Of a stretch of 64,000 nucleotides of DNA, positions 1 to 11,000 are shown piece by piece; the first letter of the stretch is position 1; every line of letters begins with the position of its first letter. The translations under genes and the position numbers were made by a program. The stretch comes from Prosapia bicincta. Taxonomy: Eukaryota > Arthropoda > Insecta > Hemiptera > Cercopidae. Where the stretch lies: contig JBAIZL010000007.1 of NCBI GenBank assembly GCA_036971475.1, positions 27,101,947-27,165,946 on the forward strand. The letters are read 5' to 3'. Below the pieces are notes generated by a model. It made no database searches, was not told the DNA's origin, and worked only from the letters and a program-made list of their open reading frames with translations.

Positions 1-240
1 TGAGCGATGTATTTTATGGTATTAAGTTCTTCGTCGTAGTCTTTTTGTAGCATTGGTATAGTGATTAGCAGCTGTAACATATTAAATGCAGCGTGTTTGT
101 GTTGTGTGGGATGATTAGATGTATTGTGTATGACGTTATTGGTAGTTGTTGGTTTTCTGTATATTTTGAAATTATGTCTGGTGTTGTGTTTGGTGATGGT
201 AAGGTCTAGAAAGTTATTTTATTGTTTACTTCTAATTCGA
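1..240 (-). pseudogene. Penelope-like element RT fragment
   Basis: The minus strand reads open from about 240 to the window edge: FLDLTITKHNTRHNFKIYRK, then HPTQHKHAAF and ELNTIKYIA. These are the segments following the catalytic motif of PLE reverse transcriptases, and they align with the better copy at 36276-37262 ([31 protein letters not shown]). The element continues off the left edge. Its upstream side is broken by the 91-bp repeat array. Confidence 0.75.
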
Positions 241-269
241 GGGTAAATGTAATATCAGTAGCATTAGTT

Positions 270-663
270 CACAAATTTTCCACCTGCAATGTTTACTTGG
301 CCCAGTAGTAGTGTGGCTGGTATTCTCTTCGGCCACAGTATTTTCTTTCTAATAGTGTTTCACAAATTTTCCACCTGCAATGTTTACTTGGCCCAGTAGT
401 AGTGTGGCTGGTATTCTCTTCGGCCACAGTATTTTCTTTCTAATAGTGTTTCACAAATTTTCCACCTGCAATGTTTACTTGGCCCAGTAGTACTGTGGCT
501 GGTATTCTCTTCGGCCACAGTATTTTCTTTCTAATAGTGTTTCACAAATTTTCCACCTGCAATGTTTACTTGGCCCAGTAGTAGTGTGGCTGGTATTCTC
601 TTCGGCCACAGTATTTTCTTTCTAATAGTGTTTCACAAATTTTCCGCACCCGATGTTTACTAA
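270..663. repeat. Minisatellite, 91-bp unit, about 4.3 copies
   Basis: Units begin CACAAATTTTCCACCTGCAA at 270, 361, 452, 543 and a partial one at 634, exactly 91 bp apart and almost identical (one G/C change in unit 3). The final partial unit diverges after 'ttttccg'. The identity implies recent expansion. Confidence 0.95.
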
Positions 664-1139
664 GTAGTAGGTTATCTACTTCTTTACACTCTGCTAGGAC
701 TGAAAATAAATAACGTAGTGTGCCGAGGGAAATTACGTAATGTATCGAGGGACACAAATAGTAAAGCCACATAAGAAACTAAATATTTTTATTACGAATT
801 TAAAAAATCTCAACAATTTAAACAAAAAATTAAAGTTATTTTATGTTTGTAGTTACACTTGATTTAATAAAAAGCTTTAAAAGTAACAATATTTTTTTAA
901 TTTATAGTGAATTAATAGATTTCATAAATTCTTAAACAACTTTACCCTCATATACACAAATCATTAAAAATAACAGTTTTACCCTCTCATAAAAAATTAT
1001 GAAATATTTACAAAAAGTAGATATTACCAAATAAGGCAAATCTCCCTCCTTTCTTTCATGATTATAATTCAATGATTAAAAGGAAGTTATTTACTAATCT
1101 AATATTCTTAAACTACTAATAAATTGTATATTTGTAAAC
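664..1139. other. AT-rich sequence, nothing recognised
   Basis: No coding, structured or repeat feature could be supported; poly-A/T runs only. Confidence 0.6.
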
Positions 1140-1860
1140 GTTTTCTTGGAGACTAATCTAAGGATGTTTACCAAAATTGGCATATAGGGGGTTTTTAAAC
1201 TTAGAAATCTAATGTGCTAAGTCAAAATTTGCTGAAACATCATCAGTTTTCAAAAAAAATTATTTTTATAAATTTGTAATTTTTTTTTGAAATTAAAGGA
1301 TTTTCAACAAAATTTATATACGAGGTTTGGGCTAAGGAATCCATTGGACTAAGTGAAAATTCTATGAAAATGTGTCATCAAGTTTTTGAAAAATTATATG
1401 TACATATTTGTAATTTTTGTCTCAAAAACTCTAGGGACTTTCACCAAAATTGGTATATAGGGGGTTTTGGGCTAAGGAATTCAATAGGCACTCAGGAATC
1501 CAATGGGCTAAGTGAAAATTCTCTGAAAATGCTTCATCATGAAGTTTTCGAAATATTACATGTATATATTTGTAATTTTTTGTCTCGAAAACTACTCTAA
1601 GGATTTTCACTAAAATTGTATTTATAGGGGGTTTTGACTAAGGAATCCAATGGGCTAAGTGAAAATGCTCTGAAAATGTGTCATCAAGTTTTTTAAAAAT
1701 TATATGTATATATTTATAATTTTTTCTCTTGGAAACTATTCTAAGGATGTTCACCAAAATTTGTATATAAGGGATTTTGGGCTTAGGAATCTAATGGGCT
1801 AAGTGAAAATTTACTGAAAATTCGTGACCAAGTTTTTGAAAATTTTTAAGTTTATATTTC
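1140..1860. repeat. Degenerate tandem repeat, about 140-bp unit, five copies
   Basis: The block 'tttcaccaaaattggtatat...ggggttttgggctaaggaat...aagtgaaaattctctgaaaatg...catcaagtttttgaaa' recurs at spacings of about 135-166 bp (landmark 'gctaaggaat' near 1331, 1471, 1637 and 1781). Copies differ by substitutions and one ~23-bp insertion. It directly precedes the Helitron helicase scrap, so it may have been carried by that element. Confidence 0.85.
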
Positions 1861-1870
1861 TAGAATTAAA

Positions 1871-2059
1871 TTGGACTCAAGCAAGAGTCACCTTCAATTC
1901 CCAGTTAGACCAGCATTTGCGATGACAATCCATAAGTCACAGAGGCAAACTTTTGATTATGTTTGTATAGACTTAAGAACCTCCGTTTTTATGCATGGGG
2001 TGCTGCAGTGCCATTTTCTAGGATTATTTTGGCCAAATGATAATTCACGTCATACATGA
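1871..2059 (+). pseudogene. Helitron RepHel helicase C-terminal remnant
   Basis: Reads [20 protein letters not shown] followed by [16 protein letters not shown]. This is the motif V/VI region of Pif1-type helicases from Helitrons, whose consensus is QFPVRLAFAMTINKAQGQT with HGQLYVALSRV downstream. The following ALSRV part is decayed and a stop ends the frame. No Rep domain or CTRR terminus is visible. Confidence 0.65.
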
Positions 2060-4036
2060 TGTAATGTTAAAAATTTTGGTTTAAATCGGAGTATGTCCCC
2101 ATCATACATCGGTTTCCTGATATTTATAATAAAATTGATAATGCTGAAAAGTGTTTTTTTTTGTTTTAAACTTGTTCAGTTGCTAATGTTTCCCATCAGA
2201 CTGAGTAGTGAGTGCTGTTGCAATGTACAATGACTCTAGGCAACAAATCTAATCTGTGACCGAGGTAGATCATCATGAAGGCAGTGGTAAACTTTACAGG
2301 TGAGGGTGGAGAAAGACCAAGGGATCCTTACACACATGAACCAGAAACCTCAGTGCAGTTATATGATCCATTTTGCAAGTCCTCCCTGCAAGAGCTTCAG
2401 TTCCATGAATAACTCATGGTTATTGTTAAAAAACTCTTTGCATGTTCTTGTGAGACAGTTTTGGAAATCTTAAAGCATAACTTAAGTATCTTCTAACAAT
2501 GTGATTGAACAGAGACCGAAGTGTGCATTGTAACATATTTCAATCACCGGGCTTTTTTATTTATTTATTTTTAAAGGCATGGTTACTGACAGTTACGACC
2601 AATATGTGAAAATGATGCAGTTTCTCCAGTAGACTTTAGAAAACTAGATAGATTCGGTCACGGTTTAATTTAATCAGGATTAAATGACATCCCAGATATC
2701 AAAAATTGTAATGGATTTTTATAGATGTTCTACAATTAATTTATATGACTTATAATGTCAGGTGGCTACCAACTTACTCGCTAGATTTGTTTTCTGTAAC
2801 AGTATGTAAAGGTGGCAGATTTGAAACAGTGTTTCAGCAACCTGCATGCCCTGAAGAAAGCAATTCACTGTAATTGGCTCCATATCTCAAAGTTATTAAA
2901 AATTTCAGAGCGTTTACTGCGATGCAGTTATATGCAAAATTGCAGCTGAAAATTTATTATATGAAACAAATTTGTTTTCCTGAAAATTTTCACAGGTCTC
3001 CATTACATTTTAAAGGCAAAGGTTACTATTCACCTTAAAAAAGATGGAGGGAGCTTTGCCGTATAAACATGATTACAGTAATCCCTCCATTTATTTATTT
3101 TGTTACTATGCAAAACTAGCACAAATAATTCTAAATAAATTTTATAAATCAATTTAATTGAATAATACAATGGTATATACAGTACACTAATGATCTATAT
3201 TATATTCTCTAATAAATTATACTGCCAACATTAAAAACCATATATTTTACTTAATATTGTTTGCATGAATACAATTAAGTATTAAATTAGAAAGAAAAAA
3301 CATAACAATAAGTTACAAATAAGGTAGCCATTCACTAAAGTGTCATAATCCTGATATATATTAAATCTACTTCAAGTATGTGACCCTGCTCGCATCTGGC
3401 ATAATTATGCCCCATCCTCCAATATTTGAAAAATAAAAATTGCAAAATGCAAATATTTTTATAATTTTTTTTTGTTACTACTAAGAAAACGAACATATAT
3501 TATCAATAACTTATTCATTTATATTTTTCCTTACTCTGTCTTACTTCTAAAATAGGTTTACATAGGGCATTATACATTGCCAATCCTGTAGAAAGTAAAG
3601 TGTTACTATCTGGATTCATTCTTAATCAGTTGTGTTTTCGATCATGGAAATGTATCTTGGGTTTTCTCATTATACAATATCATGGTAGGCTCTTTTGTTA
3701 TTTTTTAGCTTTATCCTCAACTTCTTTTCTACAAGGCCTATTGTAATATAATTGTTATTTTTTATTAAAAGCTATAGCATTTAACCCACTGAAAAAATTA
3801 CTATATAATGTTGCTTTTTTGATGATGAAATGTTTTTTATTCATACCAAAAGAAGCTCATTCTGGCCACTCATCATCAATTGTTGTACTCTTTAAATCTT
3901 GTTTTTCTATTATAAATGGCCCCTGCATCTAGTGCAGCTTTTATTTACTTAATGTGATAACGTAGATATAATTTTATTTTATTGCAAGTATCTTGTTCTA
4001 AAACCTATAAGACAACCATGGTATACCACTATGGTT
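2060..4036. other. Non-coding or unrecognised sequence
   Basis: Mostly AT-rich with many stops. A more complex stretch at about 2210-2560 has short open segments (for example KAVVNFTGEGGERPRDPY) that I cannot assign; it could be an old transposon or a lost gene. Nothing else is supported. Confidence 0.4.
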
Positions 4037-4083
4037 CTTGAATTTTGTAGTCCATTACGTTCGGTGAATCTTAATCTTAATCA
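4037..4083 (-). repeat. Interspersed repeat, copy 1 of 3
   Basis: Contains TTTTGTAGTCCATTACGTTC and flanks; the reverse complement recurs at 11461-11502 and 19455-19497. Probably the end of an unnamed transposable element. Confidence 0.7.
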
Positions 4084-4661
4084 CTTTTAACGTTTTATTA
4101 ATTAAAGTGATTAACCACTATAGTGTTAGAGTTCAAATAATTAAGACTGTGGTCATTATCAAAAAAGTAGAAACATATTTTAAGATGTTTAGATTGGCTG
4201 TTTCAGATTGGAAATTAGGTGGAGCAATGGTTTGCATTGCTACGAGGTCTATATGTATAGCACATATGGGCTGATGTAATTAAATGACAGAGCATTCTTG
4301 GTTTCTAGTTACAATTTTATACTATATTTTTATAACAATATAGTTATTTTTATTAAAGTAAATATAATTAGTAATATGTACATTATTTTTTTAAATAAAA
4401 TTGTCAGACACTGAAGATTCTGATTGTATTGTGAATAGTAAACACATGATTGTGAGTAAAATTGCAAGAGATCTCTCGTGGTAAGAAGAATGGAATTAAA
4501 TATGATGTATAAAGCTATAATGATCCTTTAAAACTGGGATGGAAGAAAATTACTGATCACATCAATAAGGACTGAGTATATCTGCCCTCAATCGAGGCAA
4601 AGAGAAATATCTACCTTGTACCTATTTTACCTAAATTTCAAGGTTTTACTGAATTGCTATA

Positions 4662-5282
4662 CAGGGCTATCATAAGAATGGTGCGGTTTCAAACATGGTT
4701 TAAACAAAATTATTTACTTACAGTTAATGTTGTTTATTCATCTAATTTGTTGTCTCAAAGAGTTTTTCACAATTTTTTTGCGTGATTTTATAAGAATGTA
4801 ATTTAAGTTTTTTATGTAAAACTTTCTGAACTGTTGTTTTTGGAATACCTAATTCAACGCTTCGACGAGAGATGGACTTCTAATTGCTGATTGTCTAATT
4901 AGTTCAACCGTTTTGTCTGGTACACTTGGTCTGCCAGTTGATTTCTGTTTCTTAACTGATCCAGTGTCTTCGAATTGTTTAAACTAACGCGTTATGTTAT
5001 TTTTGTATAGTGGATCGCTTCCATATTCATGTCGGAACACATGTTGAACTAAAATTATAGACTTTAATTCAGCCATCAATAAAACACACTTTGCTTTATC
5101 TTTATCCAAGAACATAGTAGCTCACTGCAACAACAATACAAGAACTGGTGTTGAGGTTAGAACAGCTTATAAACAAACTTTTGGGTTAAAAGCTTTCAGA
5201 GATACCAATATAACATCTAGAAATTTCCATACAATCTTCCTACAAATTACTGAAACTGCACCATTCTTTTATGATAACCCTG
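4662..5282 (-). mobile_element. Tc1/IS630-like transposon derivative with ~30-bp TIRs
   Basis: Left end CAGGGCTATCATAAGAATGG (continuing TGCGGTTTC) is matched inverted by the right end (CAGGGTTATCATAAAAGAAT, then GGTGCAGTTTC). TA dinucleotides flank both ends. It is about 620 bp, with only the N-terminal transposase part left, so it is an internally deleted, non-autonomous copy. Confidence 0.8.
4737..5114 (-). pseudogene. Transposase N-terminal (HTH) fragment
   Basis: Reads MFLDKDKAKCVLLMAEL, then TGSVKKQKSTGRPSVPDKT and SRRSVELGIPKTTVQKVLHK. This is the winged-helix/HTH region typical of IS630-like transposases widespread in insects. One in-frame stop interrupts it near the 'NNITR' segment. 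The DDE catalytic part is absent. Confidence 0.65.
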
Positions 5283-5451
5283 TATAATACTTTACAATGT
5301 TAACTTTCCTCCTTTTTTTTGTGAGTGGGAAATATTTAACTGAAATTCTAAATTTAATTTTCTTCTGATTTGAGTTTTTCCCTATTGGCTCATTAGCCAA
5401 AGACAATGATACATAAACTTTCACCACATGATTTAAACTAATTGACTAGAT

Positions 5452-6927
5452 CAGGGGTTCCCAAACTGGGGGGCGTGAAACCCAAATAAAATGATTAAAA
5501 AATTACAAAAATAATTTCCTCAGATCTTTGAAATAAAGTCTTTCTAAGTTTCCATAATTGTTTTTGTAAAGTTTCAATAAAGTTGTGTGGTGTGTGTATC
5601 GATACCTCCGTTTGGCCTTGGTGTGAGTGCTAGTGTTCCCCCATCACATCTTCAATCCAATGCAGTTTGTTCAGTGCTTGCATTGTAACTAGTCCGTTCT
5701 GGCACAGTACTTTCCGTGAATTATCAGTCAGAATGTTTGCTGTATTGTGGGAGTTCTATAATTGCTGCGACGTTTGAATTGGAGTAATTGTTTTTGGGTT
5801 GTGTGAGTTCTGTGTGAAGCAAAGAAACGCAAGTATATTGACGATTACATTCAATATGGGTTTGTTTCCTTGCTTAAAGATAATGTTGATCATCCTCAGT
5901 GCGTTATTTGATATGAAGTATTAAGCAATGACGCAATGAGGCCTAATCGTCTTCTGAGACATTTGTCAACCAAACATGCCTCTTTAAAGGACAAACCTAA
6001 AGAGTTTTTTGCTGCAAAATCTCAGAATTTAAAGCGCATGAAGTTAGATAGCACTGGATCTAATGCTCAGTCATCTCTAAAAGTGCTTGAAGCTTCCTAT
6101 GAATTATTGACCATTAGAAGAACCTCAAGGAGGAGTTCAGCAGGTACTTTCCTAACTTGTCAGAGGAGGTTTACAAACTATCAACCGACCCGTTCCACAT
6201 GGACATACAGTTGCTGCCAGAAGAGTTGCAAGAGGAGGGAATAGAAATAAAAAATGACTCTGCTGCAAGATACGATTTTGAACAAATGGACAAGCCCTCA
6301 TTTTGGTTAAAGTAGTTAAAAGTTTACCCCAGTGTCTCAGAGAAAGCTGTTCGGATTTACTTGCCTTTTTCAACAACATACATGTGCGAAAAAGCGTTTT
6401 CAACTCTTGTGGCGATCAAAACCAAGTACCGCAACAAACTTGATGTGGAAAGTGACCTATGCTGTGCTTTGTCTGAAACTCAACCCAGGATCTGTCAACT
6501 TATTCAGAACATGCAAGCGCACCCATCTCACTAAATTACATTTTATGTTTTGTTTTTGTAAGTAGGTAGGCCTATTGTTTCACCTTCCTTAAATTGAAAA
6601 TGTATCTGTGTTACAATGTTAAATTTTGTATCAGTAATTATATTCGTTTTTCATGTAATAATTGTTTTAATTTTCATCATACGTACAATTATTGAATCTT
6701 TCCATTCTGCGTTACCGCATTCAACAGTGAACAAAAAAATCTACCTACTCACCGTATCAAGTGGCACATACTTGTACGAGTTCATGTACTTGTACAAGTA
6801 GGAGTTGGTATGTACGGCACCGTGGAAATAGGGTATTGCAAAATGGAAAGCTGATATGTGTAGGGGGGCGTGTGGGGTCTCCAAATAACCAGAGGGGGCG
6901 TGGTACAAAAAAGTTTGGGAACCCCTG
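5452..6927 (+). mobile_element. hAT transposon (ZBED-type), internally deleted, with 8-bp TSD
   Basis: Ends are CAGGGGTTCCCAAACTGG and its inverse ...AGTTTGGGAACCCCTG. A perfect 8-bp duplication GACTAGAT lies at 5444-5451 and 6928-6935, diagnostic of hAT transposition. The length of 1476 bp is shorter than an autonomous element. Confidence 0.93.
5936..6537 (+). pseudogene. hAT transposase remnant (BED-type N-term and dimerisation C-term)
   Basis: The 5' part reads MRPNRLLRHLSTKHASLKDK (zinc-finger region, as in ZBED5/FAM200-like hATs). The 3' part, in other frames, gives LPFSTTYMCEKAFSTLVAIK, then TKYRNKLDVESDL, the hAT C-terminal dimerisation motif. The central RNase-H-like catalytic region is deleted and frames are shifted, so it is not functional. 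Confidence 0.8.
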
Positions 6928-6935
6928 GACTAGAT

Positions 6936-7336
6936 GGCTGATTGCTTAATGCATTTTAGCCTGTTACATTCCAATCTATTGTCAATAATACTTCGCCTGA
7001 TAAATATATTATTGGCAGTGAGAGGATGACAAGAGGCTGATTACAAGAACCAATAACTTACTACATAGTTTTTTAAATATAAATAACAGATCGAGTGATC
7101 ATTAACTTTAACAAAAAAAAAAAAAAAAAACAATTATTAATGCATTCAACCCTTAAATACCTAACTAAATAAACAAAAATTGACTTGATGTTATTTTATA
7201 TAAATAGATATCAACTATTTGGAGGGTTTACTGTTTTTTCAAATGCTTTAAATAAAGAATACAATTTCTTTTTACAATACTAAATACAAAAAGGCAGTTA
7301 ACAAATATTTATATCTAACACAATTTAAACAACATA
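6936..7336. other. AT-rich spacer, nothing recognised
   Basis: Contains a 20-nt A-run near 7111 but no gene or repeat family that I can place. Confidence 0.5.
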
Positions 7337-7769
<433 letters not shown>

Positions 7770-7845
<76 letters not shown>

Positions 7846-7860
7846 CATACATACATACAT
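7770..7860. repeat. (TA)n then (CATA)n microsatellite
   Basis: About 70 bp of TA followed by five CATA units. Confidence 0.97.
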
Positions 7861-7979
7861 GCAACATATTTTATACAAGATAGTCAGGTCTAAATGGAAC
7901 AAACACTACCACTTCATGTGTATCTTGCCATCTCAGGTCCATTTTCACAAAGTTTGGCCTGGTTTTCCGATGACGTACG

Positions 7980-8096
7980 TCAGAATTTCAGATCTTTGAT
8001 TGCTTGCGGTAAATCGGGTAATTTCATATCTTTCAGTTGCTGAGGAAGGTTCATGCTCTTGACTGCAGAAACTGCACGTGCAGCTGCTAACCCTGA
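7980..8096 (-). CDS. AP3S2: AP3S exon 5 with stop codon
   Basis: 39 codons including TGA at 7982-7980. Acceptor TTTACAG precedes SGLAAARAVSAVKSMNLP, and the frame ends AIKDLKF. The ARAVSAVK motif is the conserved AP3S C-terminal signature; the residues after it diverge from vertebrates, as is normal for this tail. Confidence 0.93.
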   Translation of the reverse strand, partial: SGLAAARAVSAVKSMNLPQQLKDMKLPDLPQAIKDLKF

Positions 8097-11000
8097 CTGT
8101 AAATATTCAATCATAGGCAAATATAATAGCAATTTCAAATACGATTTTACGGTTTGTGGTTGATCTTGAGGTTTTTCAACAATTGTTTTTATTGATATCA
8201 CTTGGAAAAGAAAAACACTACATACTGGTATTTTTCATCAGATTCATTTTGCACTGCCAAGTGATATCAATAAAAACAATCAAAAAAGAAGTCAAGGTAT
8301 GGTAAATTCACCTGTGATCATATATAAACACTTATACTTGAACATAATACTAATGTTTTACATGAATGTTTTGTTAGAGATATGATCAAAGTGAAATTCC
8401 CAATTCAATGATTAGTCCATTAGTAAAAAGGGCTATTAGAATTATAATATTTGCATGTGCTACCTGAAATATCATAAACATTTTAAAGTTCGTTGTAATC
8501 CTCTTGATTTCACGTGATTAATCCTTGTGATTATTTAAAGAACTGCGTTTAAACTATTAACTTACATGGGAAGCGCTCCAAAACCTTCGTTTCATTGGTA
8601 AAGCCTAACCTGCTACTGGTGGCTTTTCACTCGATGTTCACAACTACACTTTCATGTCACAAAACAAACCCCAAATAGATCTCCATCTCTTACCATAAAC
8701 CCTCACAAAACTGCTTCCTCCTTCAGAAAACTCAATTACCAAATATCATATAAAATAATGAGCGCCTGTAAAAAACACATACAAACCTTTAAACAACAGA
8801 CAAATACAATCTATTTGGAATATACAAAATAACATGTAACTACTGTCCCAGCTTCTATGTCTGTCAAACTGGTAGATCGTTTAACACAAGATACAAAGAA
8901 TACATCAATAACATAAAAAATATTAATAAATGATAAGACGGTTGAATATTGAATCAAAATTTTTTTATTTATTTATTGCAACGTTTCGACAACTGATTTG
9001 TTGTTGCCCTCATCAAGTCTGAGTTTTACAATACACTTTAAAATACAAGTACACTCAACAACAGAAATTTAAAACTAGAAAAATATTGCCAATGAAATTT
9101 TAGTCATAAATTCATCTAAAATATAATTTAAATGGATTTAAGGCTCTCAAATGGCGTAGATGGGTTATTTTATTACGTTTATGAGTAAAATTTCATTGGA
9201 AATATTTTTATAGTATTAAATTTCTGTTGTTGAGTGTATTTGTATTTTATAGTGTATTGTAAAAATACTTTTCATGTTAGATAAGGGCAACAAATCAGTT
9301 GCTGAAACGTTTCAATAAATAAATAAAACAATTTTGACTCAATATTCAACCGTCTTATTTATTTATTCTGTTATCATGAGTGATCAAATAAACGTTAATA
9401 AAAAATATAAACCTGAAATCCAGGTAGGCTACAGTGAGGACTGGTTGTCATGACTCCATTTTCTTTTAATGCCTCCTCCGCTAACTCTAAATGGAAACAA
9501 CAGTATCCATCACCTAAAGATTATTGGACACTTTTTGTCATTTAATTCTATCTTTATTAATTTTTTGTTTCCTGATTCTCTTAAAGGACACAATTATAGA
9601 TGATAAAATAGAAATGAAAGTGAAAAATAACCTAAATGGTATTAACGCTTTGCCATGAGATGGGTGTTTTAAGGATTACCCTCTCAGGTCGGATGGGCCA
9701 CTCAACTGTCCACAGCTGTTTCCATTGGAGCTTGATCGCTATACTGGCCTAATTGTCCTATGCTGTAGGAACGGCCACTTGTGACCATGACGTTTTGTCT
9801 GTTTACTTGGCACACAGCTACACACTCTGCTTTGCCAGGTCGGAGCCTGTTTTTACTTACCTAGTACAATTGTGAGTCACTTTGGGTTTTTTATAATTAA
9901 AAGGCCTAAAATGAATGGTTTTTATTTATTTTACAAGTTAAGATACATATCTGTCTCATTCTTTTGGTTCATTTACAAAACGATAGATATTAATAATGAG
10001 AAAACTCATTGAAAAGCCAATACAAAATTAGCAGTACAAATAATTGTTTTCAGTTTTTTTTTTTTTTTAGACAAATTCTTTTGAGCGTATTAGAGTAATT
10101 CTTTTGAGCAAGTTAGTGCCTCTTACAGGACCACTATGATTAGGGGGACTAACATGTAGGTTCCAAACGATTTGCTTAAATCTTTCTTTAGAAAACGTGT
10201 TCTTAAAGACAGATTAAAGTCATAAACGTGACTAGACTCTGAAGTAACATTTTATAAACACATGTTACGAAATAATCAGTGCAGCCAACTGCTGAAAATA
10301 TAATCTTCAATAGTCCCACTATATACCTATGTTACCATAGTATATATATTTATATATACAAGGTGATTACAATTATTTTATTTCATTCTCTCATATTTCT
10401 TTTTGTGTTTTCTCTTCGATTGACAAAGACCACTGTGTGGTTGAAATATATCATTGTTTAGATGCTTTTATGTGTTTCTATTTCAAGACTACAGAGTGGA
10501 CTCTTACCAAGGTAAGTCTGCCAGTCTCCTAGTCCAAAAAATCTATATATATAAATATATACACAAATATACTAAAGGGCCATCAAAGTGACCCATCCGA
10601 ACTCAGAGACCAAACAAACAATACCATTTACTGACTATTGCTCCCAGCTGACTATGCAAGTAGCGGCCACAAAAGTGGCCCACCCGACTTGAAAAGACAA
10701 AGGTTCTTCAATCAACATAGAGATGGTACAGAAATAATTTGGGTCACAAGTGGCTCATCCGATTGCAAACGGTTAAAGATATTCAGTCAACATGTAAAGA
10801 TACACACACACACATCTTCAAGATCGTGTTTCAGTAGCATTGCATATGTCCTTAACGTGGAATCTCATATTATATATTACATTGGTTAAAATATAATACT
10901 ATTAGTTAATCATTTTAAAAAATTAAAAACTCACTTCCTGTTTCTCCATCTTGGTTTGATCATCAATTCTTGAAAGAATTTCAGTCATGTTTGTTTCAAG

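Noticed and set aside
8933..9365. Full hammerhead in the AACGTTTCG palindrome
   Set aside because: Core, stem II and GAAA are present but no stem I pairs next to them, so listed only as related layout.
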